Shown here one piece after another: positions 1 through 5,112 of a stretch of 5,112 bases of DNA. The stretch comes from TMED161 sp964532515 (lineage in GTDB: Bacteria > Fidelibacterota > Marinisomatia > SCGC-AAA003-L08 > D37C17). The stretch lies in NCBI GenBank assembly GCA_964532515.1, contig CAZHKH010000102.1:1-5112 (forward strand), read 5' to 3'. Every line of letters starts with the position of its first letter. Positions within the stretch are counted from its first letter, which is position 1. A program made the translations under genes and the position numbers. The notes beneath the pieces were generated by a model, which saw nothing but the letters and a program-made list of their open reading frames with translations, did no database searches and was not told the origin of the DNA.

Positions 1-61
1 CAAGGGACTTAAAATCCCTCGAACATTTATGTTCGTGCCGGTTCGATTCCGGCCCTCGGTA
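1..61 (+). tRNA. tRNA-Leu (anticodon UAA), 5' part cut off by window edge
   Basis: This is the 3' part of a class II tRNA that reads UUA leucine codons. The anticodon arm is a 5-bp stem (3-7 with 15-19) closing the 7-base loop CTTAAAA, which places the anticodon TAA at 10-12. A long variable arm follows: a 6-bp stem (20-25 with 30-35) with a 4-base loop, as expected for Leu, Ser or bacterial Tyr tRNAs. The T arm is a 5-bp stem (37-41 with 49-53) around TTCGATT. The 3' acceptor strand CCTCGGT (54-60) and discriminator A61 come last. The 5' acceptor strand and the D arm lie outside the window, so the acceptor pairing cannot be checked. The bases after the discriminator are CAA, so CCA is not encoded and must be added after transcription. 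The leucine assignment rests on the UAA anticodon, the long variable arm and discriminator A. Confidence 0.95.
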
Positions 62-66
62 CAAAT

Positions 67-2304
67 ATGTTATCTTTTGATCATATTAGTGATTTGAGAA
101 AAATAGTATCCCTTCTATTGTTGTTTGTATTTACTTCATGTGCTTATTATAATACCTTCTATAATGCCGAAGAATCATTTGAAAATGCGAAGCAAATTAT
201 TAATCTTAGAAAATACACAGAAACAGATTTACCTATAGACGCAAAAAAATTCCTTGATGAAGCAATAGTAAATTCAAAAATTGTTATTCAAAAATATCCA
301 GATAGTAAATGGGTGGAAGATGCATATTATATTATAGCGGTATCAATGCTATTGAAAGATGATTTTCAAGGATCAAAAGATTATTTTTCTCTTCTGTTAA
401 ATAAATTTCCTAGTAGTAAATATCAAAAAGAATCAAAATTATGGATATCATTATGCAATTTAAAATTAGAAAATATAGAGGAAGCAAGAATATCATTATC
501 ACTCATTACTAATAGCAATATTAAACTTAGTAGATATGAGAATTTTTTATTATATCAAATATTGGCTGATTTAAGCATATTTGATGAGGATATAAAATCT
601 GCTTATGAAAATCTTAATACTTCATTGAAATATTCATCAGATGATAAAGAGAAAATAAATATATATAATAAGTTAATTAGTCTTTCTGAAGAATTTGTAA
701 GGTATGATGATTTAGTTTTTTATCTAAATAAACTTTATAATACTTTAGAAGAGGAAAAAGATAAGAAGGATATCAAACTAGTTGAAATAGAGTATAATAA
801 AAAATTAAATAATTACGATTATCTGATTTCTGAAATTGAAAGATTACTTAGTCTATCTTCTTTTAATGATAAAAGATTATTTTTAACCCTGGAGCTAGGG
901 AAGATATACTATGAGATGGGAGATTTTTCAACTGCTAAGGAGATTTTTCATAACATAGTATCTGAAAATTCTAAAAAGAAGGAAACCTCTGAAGCATATT
1001 ATCTTTTAGCTAAAATAAATATGGAAGAAGAATTCAATTTTGATACAATAAAAGAATTGCTAGAAAAATCAAAAACTGAAAAATCAAGTTCTAAATTTGG
1101 GAAATTATCAAAAAAAACAATTTCTAAAATTGAAGATCTCCAAGATTTGATATATGAATATGAGTTATCAGTAGATACTGCAGACTCCCTTAGTAACTTA
1201 GATAAGGTCCCCTTGAGTAGTGATTCATTACTTTTTTATATGGCTGAAAGTTTTTACTTTGATTTTGCAAATACAGATTCAGCATTTTTTAGATATAGGG
1301 AATTAGTGAAAAAATTTCCAGATAGTGATATTTATGTCCCAAAGACCCTCTATGCTTTATCTTGGCTTGATTCATCAAGCATATATATAGGTGAATATTT
1401 AGAAGGAAGCTGGCTGAAGATTGTCGAATCTATTTTCCCTAATCAATCTACAGAAATAGTAGTAACAAACAATTCTATTAGTCAATTTGATCCTATAATT
1501 GATTTACTTGATAAGGGAAAGTATGAGTCTGCTTATCTACTTTTAGATGATATATTAGCCGACAGCGATGCACTTAAATTTTATAAAGGTCTAATTGATG
1601 AAATGTTTCTGTTTAACACTACTGAAATGTTAAAAAATTATATTGAATATGTAAATCTAGTTTTTGAAACAAGAAAGCTAAAAGGCTCTTTGGGTGGAAT
1701 GGCATACCTTCAATCTCAAGAAGATAACGTTAGGACTGCTAATGATAAATTATCTTCTTACTATTATATTATAAATGAAGATATTAAATATTTAAAATCA
1801 AAAAGAAAATTATCAGAGTGTGGTAGCAAAATTATTATAAATTCAGAACTAGACTCCATATATAGCTGCTTTGAAGAGATTAATGATTTTGATGATTATT
1901 ACTCGTATGATTCATTGAAAGTTAGGCTAGGGCACTTAATTGAAGGTTCTCCATCAGCTTTTAAACGGAGGATGGGAGATTTCGATGTCAAGTACAATAC
2001 TTTCAAATCAACCTTCAAATATATAAAAGATAATATCTCTACTGATTCAACCTACTCATTAGATAGTATTGAAGATTCATTGCTCATAGTAATTAATAAT
2101 TCAATATTTAGTTTAGAGTCTAGCACTATAGATGAAAAAATTGATAAATTAGATGGTTATTTATCGATGTATGATGATATAAGTTTAAATCCAGATATAC
2201 GCGATGATAAGGATAAAATGAAAGATGAGCGCATGGACCCATTTAGAGAGTTAGAACTAGAAAATTTGGATCTTGAAAAAATGAAATTAAATCTAACGAA
2301 ATAA
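67..2304 (+). CDS. Large TPR-like lipoprotein of unknown function (745 aa)
   Basis: This is a predicted exported lipoprotein. A hydrophobic stretch (residues 13-22) leads into the lipobox FTSC, with the lipidated cysteine at residue 25. The mature protein begins with a Tyr/Asn-rich run (CAYYNTFYNAEESFENAK). The rest is mostly helical with TPR-like repeats, recognised by aromatic/Ala spacing and turns such as KYPDS or KFPSS. The clearest are at about residues 70-120 (resembling BamD/YbgF-type repeats), 270-320 and 390-430. The C-terminal third is rich in Asp, Ser and Tyr, with no recognised domain. Such proteins usually act as scaffolds in periplasmic or outer-membrane complexes; no catalytic motif is visible. 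A start at 67 gives a signal peptide with two Asp before R11-K12. A TTG at 94 would give the more conventional MRKIVSLLLLFVFTSC, so the start is uncertain. The gene begins 5 bases after the tRNA and ends 1 base before pyrK. A distant BamD or SprE/PorW-like role is possible but unproven. Confidence 0.85.
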   Translation: MLSFDHISDLRKIVSLLLLFVFTSCAYYNTFYNAEESFENAKQIINLRKYTETDLPIDAKKFLDEAIVNSKIVIQKYPDSKWVEDAYYIIAVSMLLKDDFQGSKDYFSLLLNKFPSSKYQKESKLWISLCNLKLENIEEARISLSLITNSNIKLSRYENFLLYQILADLSIFDEDIKSAYENLNTSLKYSSDDKEKINIYNKLISLSEEFVRYDDLVFYLNKLYNTLEEEKDKKDIKLVEIEYNKKLNNYDYLISEIERLLSLSSFNDKRLFLTLELGKIYYEMGDFSTAKEIFHNIVSENSKKKETSEAYYLLAKINMEEEFNFDTIKELLEKSKTEKSSSKFGKLSKKTISKIEDLQDLIYEYELSVDTADSLSNLDKVPLSSDSLLFYMAESFYFDFANTDSAFFRYRELVKKFPDSDIYVPKTLYALSWLDSSSIYIGEYLEGSWLKIVESIFPNQSTEIVVTNNSISQFDPIIDLLDKGKYESAYLLLDDILADSDALKFYKGLIDEMFLFNTTEMLKNYIEYVNLVFETRKLKGSLGGMAYLQSQEDNVRTANDKLSSYYYIINEDIKYLKSKRKLSECGSKIIINSELDSIYSCFEEINDFDDYYSYDSLKVRLGHLIEGSPSAFKRRMGDFDVKYNTFKSTFKYIKDNISTDSTYSLDSIEDSLLIVINNSIFSLESSTIDEKIDKLDGYLSMYDDISLNPDIRDDKDKMKDERMDPFRELELENLDLEKMKLNLTK

Positions 2305-2305
2305 T

Positions 2306-3106
2306 ATGATATTTAATGAAATTTGCAATGTAGTTTATAATAGAGAAATTGCAAAAAATATTTTTGAAGCAAAACTTTCTTCAAAAAAAATCTCAAAATC
2401 TACTAAACCTGGACAATTTGTCAATATTCTCCCATCAATAAAATTTGAGAATGTGATGAGACGACCAATGAGTATTTCTCATCAAGATCATAATACAATC
2501 AGTATAATCTATAAGTCAATTGGAGAGGGTACAAGAATAATGAAAGGTTGGAAGGAAGGTGAAGATGTAGATATTATTGGTCCTCTAGGAAACTATTGGG
2601 ATGTAGACTGCAATAAAGAATCAATTCTTATTGGAGGTGGGGTTGGCATTGCTCCAATTTTAAATCTTTATAATGCTACAAAGGATCATGAAAAAGCTAG
2701 TTTATTTATAGGTGCAAGAGAGAAAGATGAACATTTTTTAAAACATGATGAATCTAAAAAAGTATATTTATCAACAGATGATGGCTCCTATGGGATTAAG
2801 GGCAATCTTTTTGAAGCCTTGCAACGAGTGTTTTCGATAGAAGAACTTCAAAATAAAGTGTTATATGTCTGTGGCCCACCTATGATGATGGAAGTATTAA
2901 GGAAATTTTCAATAGATAATGATATCAAATGTTATTTAGCCCTTGAAACAATTATGGCATGTGGAATTGGTATATGCCAAGGATGCACCCTTGAAACAAA
3001 TAATAATATTCAAAACCAAGAACATTCATATAGAAGTAAATATGAGTTAGTATGTATGGATGGTCCAATATACAATGCGAAGGAAGTCAAAACATGCTTT
3101 CTCTAA
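2306..3106 (+). CDS. pyrK: Dihydroorotate dehydrogenase B, electron-transfer subunit PyrK
   Basis: This FAD and [2Fe-2S] protein passes electrons from the FMN of PyrD to NAD+, allowing class 1B dihydroorotate dehydrogenase to oxidise dihydroorotate to orotate in the cytoplasm (pyrimidine synthesis). At 266 aa it has the usual family length. In order, it shows a ferredoxin-reductase-like beta-barrel with KPGQFV (34-39) and the FAD-binding motif RRPMSIS (52-58), then GPLGN (92-96). The nucleotide-binding glycine loop IGGGVGIAP (109-117) and CGPPMM (189-194) follow. A C-terminal iron-sulfur motif has Cys219, Cys224, Cys227 (C-x4-C-x2-C) and Cys250 in VCMDGP. All four cluster cysteines are present, so the protein looks intact. 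The ATG at 2306 is the first start after an in-frame stop at 2294-2296; it has no clear Shine-Dalgarno and lies 1 base after the upstream stop, suggesting coupled translation. pyrD follows directly, as expected for its partner. Confidence 0.96.
   Translation: MIFNEICNVVYNREIAKNIFEAKLSSKKISKSTKPGQFVNILPSIKFENVMRRPMSISHQDHNTISIIYKSIGEGTRIMKGWKEGEDVDIIGPLGNYWDVDCNKESILIGGGVGIAPILNLYNATKDHEKASLFIGAREKDEHFLKHDESKKVYLSTDDGSYGIKGNLFEALQRVFSIEELQNKVLYVCGPPMMMEVLRKFSIDNDIKCYLALETIMACGIGICQGCTLETNNNIQNQEHSYRSKYELVCMDGPIYNAKEVKTCFL
3080..3086 (+). promoter_or_regulatory. Ribosome binding site for pyrD (decides the start)
   Basis: AAGGAAG lies 7 bases before the ATG at 3094, inside the end of pyrK. It supports that ATG over the one at 3052, which would add 14 residues unlike the family's N-terminus. 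The site is also pyrK coding sequence, so the match could partly be chance. Confidence 0.6.
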
Positions 3107-4008
3107 AAATAAAGGATATAGTATTTAAGAATCCTGTTATGGTTGCTAGTGGTACATTTGGATATGGTCACGAAGCTTCTGATGTAGTAGATTTATCTAA
3201 ATTTGGAGGTATTGTAACAAAATCAGTAACTAGATATCCAAGAGAAGGAAATCCACCTCCAAGAATATGCGAGGTAACATCAGGGATGCTAAACTCAATT
3301 GGATTAGCTAATTTAGGTGTAGAGGCCTATATAAAAGAAAAATTACCATTTTTAAACAAAGTCGACACAAATGTTATTGTAAACATAGCCGGAACAAAAA
3401 TTGAAGATTATATTGAAACTTTAGAAATTTTAGAAAGCGTAGAAGGATCTCATGTAGGCTATGAAATTAATGTCTCTTGCCCCAATGTTAAAGAGGGAGG
3501 GATAGAGTTTGGTGTTTCATCTAAATTAACAAAGGAATTAACAGAAGAACTTAGAGCAAGAACAGATAAAATTTTAATAATGAAGTTAAGCCCAAATGTT
3601 ACATCTATATCAGAGATTGGTAAAGCTGCCCAAGATGGAGGTGCTGATGCTGTAAGCGCAATCAATACTTTAATAGGGATGTCTATAGATATTAATTCAA
3701 GAAGACCAAAGCTAAGTACAAAAACAGGAGGGTTGTCAGGTCCATGTATTAAACCTGTGGCTTTAGCAAATGTTTTTAAACTTTATAACAGTCTAGATAT
3801 ACCCATCATTGGAATTGGAGGAATTTCAGACCATAAAGATATTATTGAGTTTTTATTAGCTGGAGCAAGTTTTGTGCAATTTGGAACAATCAATTATAAG
3901 TATCCCAATTTAATAGACTCTATTCCTAAAGCTCTTGAAAATTACTGTATAGATAATTCTACAAAAAGCATCAACGAAATTATTGGGTCTTTAAAAGTAA
4001 ATGATTAA
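3094..4008 (+). CDS. pyrD: Dihydroorotate dehydrogenase B (NAD+), catalytic subunit PyrD
   Basis: This is the FMN-containing TIM-barrel subunit that oxidises (S)-dihydroorotate to orotate, the fourth step of de novo UMP synthesis, and passes electrons through PyrK to NAD+. From the ATG at 3094 it is 304 aa, normal for class 1B. Conserved blocks, in order: NPVMVASGTFGYG (13-25); IVTKS with Lys43, then REGNPPPRI and GMLNSIGLANLGVEAY (64-79); VNIAG (96-100); and INVSCPNVKEGG (125-136), whose Cys129 is the active-site base of class 1 enzymes. Then come MKLSPNVT (163-170, Lys164), INTLIGM (190-196), the phosphate-binding TGGLSGP (211-217), GIGGI (240-244) and VQFGT (261-265). Cysteine rather than serine at the active site, together with adjacent pyrK, rules out the quinone-linked class 2 enzyme. 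The start overlaps pyrK by 13 bases and is supported by a Shine-Dalgarno; the 3' end overlaps the next gene by 8 bases. I see no damage to the reading frame. Confidence 0.97.
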   Translation: MLSLKIKDIVFKNPVMVASGTFGYGHEASDVVDLSKFGGIVTKSVTRYPREGNPPPRICEVTSGMLNSIGLANLGVEAYIKEKLPFLNKVDTNVIVNIAGTKIEDYIETLEILESVEGSHVGYEINVSCPNVKEGGIEFGVSSKLTKELTEELRARTDKILIMKLSPNVTSISEIGKAAQDGGADAVSAINTLIGMSIDINSRRPKLSTKTGGLSGPCIKPVALANVFKLYNSLDIPIIGIGGISDHKDIIEFLLAGASFVQFGTINYKYPNLIDSIPKALENYCIDNSTKSINEIIGSLKVND

Positions 4009-4432
4009 TATTTTTATTATTATACTATTTTTTTTGTTTTCTTGTGTCCCAGCACCTAGATATTCTACAGGCACCTATACAAGCGATAAAGTTAATAAAA
4101 AAGATTCAAAAAATGTTTTCTATGGAGTTTCATCTTTTTATGGACTTAATGATGGTTTTGATGGAAATCTTACAGCAAATGGTGAAGTCTATGATAAGGA
4201 TGGGATATCAGCTGCCCATAAAACTCTACCATTAAATTCTATTGTGAGGGTTACAAATATTGAAAATGGTAAATCAGTAAGATTAAGAATAAATGATAGA
4301 GGTCCGTATATTAAGGGTAGAATTTTAGATTGCTCTTATGGAGCAGCTAAAAAGCTTGATTTTGTACAACAAGGGACAACAGAAGTTAAAATAGAAGTTA
4401 TTAAGTGGGGTGACAATGCTTATAAAAAATAA
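4001..4432 (+). CDS. rlpA: Short RlpA-family lipoprotein (double-psi beta-barrel)
   Basis: This 143-aa protein has a short lipoprotein signal, with a hydrophobic run (3-13), lipobox LFSC and lipidated Cys15. A polar linker leads to one RlpA double-psi beta-barrel domain (about 38-135). Family hallmarks are FYGVSSFYG, TANGEVYD (58-65), AAHKTLPL (71-78), VRVTNIENGKSV (82-93), RINDRGPYIKGRILD (96-110) and SYGAAKKL (112-119). Conserved acidic and histidine positions associated with RlpA lytic transglycosylase activity are present: Glu62, His73 and Asp99. In species studied, RlpA cleaves glycan strands stripped of stem peptides, often at the septum; whether this homologue is active is inferred only. 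It ends right after the barrel and has no C-terminal SPOR domain, so it lacks the usual septal targeting module. The ATG at 4001 directly follows an in-frame TAA (3998-4000), which fixes the earliest start, yet the signal peptide has no Lys or Arg before its hydrophobic core. Confidence 0.92.
   Translation: MINIFIIILFFLFSCVPAPRYSTGTYTSDKVNKKDSKNVFYGVSSFYGLNDGFDGNLTANGEVYDKDGISAAHKTLPLNSIVRVTNIENGKSVRLRINDRGPYIKGRILDCSYGAAKKLDFVQQGTTEVKIEVIKWGDNAYKK
4407..4413 (+). promoter_or_regulatory. Ribosome binding site for the small secreted protein
   Basis: GGGGTGA lies just before the ATG at 4416, inside the end of rlpA. It matches part of the GGAGGTGA consensus and favours the ATG over the in-frame GTG at 4410, which falls within this site. 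The gap to the ATG is only 2 bases from the end of the match, so the call is moderate. Confidence 0.45.
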
Positions 4433-4706
4433 ATTTCATTATTTGTTCTGTTTTATCGCTACAACCACATTTATTTTTCCAAACATAAAAGATTTGACTT
4501 ACCCTGGCTATAATAGATTATACTATTATACTAATTATGAGTCACACAACATATCTTCTTTGGATAGAGTAATAACAAATCTTCCAAAGGAAAGACAAAT
4601 TTCAATTAAAACAGATTATGGGAACAAGTATATAGTAGAGCTTCAATTGAAGAATACAGTAATCATGTATAAAAATGGTTCAAGGGTATACTCTACAAAT
4701 AAATGA
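4416..4706 (+). CDS. Small putative exported protein, function unknown (96 aa)
   Basis: I do not recognise a family. From the ATG at 4416 the protein begins with a basic stretch (MLIKNKFH) and a hydrophobic core (about 9-22), which looks like a signal peptide or a single N-terminal anchor. Cys12 lies inside the core and lacks a lipobox, so this is not an obvious lipoprotein. A Tyr/Asn-rich stretch (28-46, with LTYPGYNRLYYYTNYES) follows. The last 45 residues alternate polar and hydrophobic residues (ISIKTDYGNKYIVELQL, then TVIMYKNGSRVY), suggesting a small antiparallel beta-sheet. An in-frame GTG at 4410 would add two residues. The gene overlaps rlpA by 17 bases and the next gene by 4 (ATGA), which strongly suggests it is truly translated within the operon. 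Its place between rlpA and cdsA suggests an envelope role, but this is inference only. Confidence 0.75.
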   Translation: MLIKNKFHYLFCFIATTTFIFPNIKDLTYPGYNRLYYYTNYESHNISSLDRVITNLPKERQISIKTDYGNKYIVELQLKNTVIMYKNGSRVYSTNK

Positions 4707-5112
4707 ATAATGGTTCCAATAATACTAGATCCTCAATTAATATTCTAGGGATCCCAATAATATTAACCTCTATTTATTATGAGTTTTTATTTCCATTATT
4801 AGTATTAATTATATTATGTATTTGTTCTTTAGAATATGTAAAGTTAATAAATAGGTTGAATGCAGATTTATCTCTATCTTTATTGCTACCTTTCAACCTT
4901 CTTATTTTTTTAAATGCCTACTTTATATTTTTTAATGAATTAGAAATGTTAATATCATTTTTAATTTTATCATTTATATATGAAATTTTATTTCATAAAA
5001 CTTCAAGTACACAAAATGTTGCTTTCTATCTAATGGGTGCTATTTTAATTGGATATTGTCTATCAGCATCATTGATACAGATTAGATATATTGATAATGG
5101 TTTTTATTATAC
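4703..5112 (+). CDS. cdsA: Phosphatidate cytidylyltransferase CdsA, N-terminal part (runs off window)
   Basis: The open frame starts at an ATG overlapping the previous stop (ATGA) and runs to the window edge: 136 full codons with no stop. CdsA is an inner-membrane enzyme that makes CDP-diacylglycerol from CTP and phosphatidic acid, the branch point for bacterial phospholipids. The visible part has a short polar N-terminus and about five hydrophobic segments (about 14-30, 31-48, 58-77, 82-97, 106-126). The assignment rests on the family-like opening RSSINILGIPIILTSIYY, then a helix ending in LEYVKLI (family style: a hydrophobic helix then E-[FY]-x-x-L), and on ILIGYCLSASLIQIRYIDNG, which resembles the CdsA segment just before the catalytic region. 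The diagnostic C-terminal CdsA signature (NDxxAY and the SPKKTxEG-type motif) would lie beyond the edge, so the call is probable, not certain. Another polytopic membrane protein remains possible. Confidence 0.72.
   Translation, partial: MNNGSNNTRSSINILGIPIILTSIYYEFLFPLLVLIILCICSLEYVKLINRLNADLSLSLLLPFNLLIFLNAYFIFFNELEMLISFLILSFIYEILFHKTSSTQNVAFYLMGAILIGYCLSASLIQIRYIDNGFYY

Noticed and set aside
1..61. tRNA 3' end as an integration (att) site for a mobile element
   Set aside because: I saw no second copy of the tRNA 3' end, no integrase and no atypical genes downstream; the neighbours are housekeeping genes.
3052..3093. Upstream ATG giving a 14-residue longer PyrD
   Set aside because: The extra residues do not match class 1B enzymes, which start shortly before the NPVM block, and the ATG at 3094 has a well-spaced AAGGAAG.
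3459..3665. Minus-strand open frame of 68 codons
   Set aside because: It lies wholly inside the most conserved part of pyrD and has no family resemblance, signal or context of its own; it is a by-product of the pyrD codons.
4009..4040. T-rich run that could resemble a terminator tail after pyrD
   Set aside because: No GC-rich hairpin precedes it, and it encodes the hydrophobic signal peptide of the RlpA-family lipoprotein.
4044..4235. Plus-strand open frame of 63 codons in another frame
   Set aside because: It lies wholly within rlpA, whose protein match is clear across this stretch; the alternative translation is low-complexity and unlike any protein I know.

Overview
The window is a densely packed, AT-rich (roughly 30% GC by eye) stretch of bacterial chromosome read entirely on the + strand. 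A FCB-type Gram-negative fits best, possibly Candidatus Marinimicrobia or a relative. The hints are two lipoprotein signals, the Tyr/Asn-rich sequence after the lipidated cysteine of the first protein, an NAD-type dihydroorotate dehydrogenase, a tRNA gene with no encoded CCA, and mostly weak Shine-Dalgarno sites. This is inference from style and family content; no marker gene fixes the taxon.

Layout: the left edge (1-61) holds the 3' two-thirds of a tRNA-Leu(UAA) gene. Five bases later begins a large reading frame (67-2304) for a 745-residue TPR-like lipoprotein of unknown specific function. It is followed after one base by pyrK (2306-3106) and, with a 13-base overlap, by pyrD (3094-4008). 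These encode the electron-transfer and catalytic subunits of a class 1B dihydroorotate dehydrogenase. An 8-base overlap leads to a short RlpA-family lipoprotein (4001-4432). A 17-base overlap leads to a small putative secreted protein of unknown function (4416-4706). A 4-base ATGA overlap then leads to the N-terminal part of a polytopic membrane protein that reads as phosphatidate cytidylyltransferase CdsA (4703 to the window edge).

No gap after position 66 exceeds one base, and I see no terminator or convincing internal promoter, so all six protein genes are probably one co-transcribed, partly translationally coupled unit. Its promoter may lie at or before the tRNA gene. The contents join pyrimidine synthesis (PyrK/PyrD, leading to UMP, UTP and CTP) with envelope work: a TPR lipoprotein, a cell-wall RlpA protein, a small exported protein, and CdsA, which consumes CTP for phospholipid synthesis. 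Nothing in the window looks mobile, viral or CRISPR-like. The least-understood parts are the large TPR lipoprotein and the small secreted protein.
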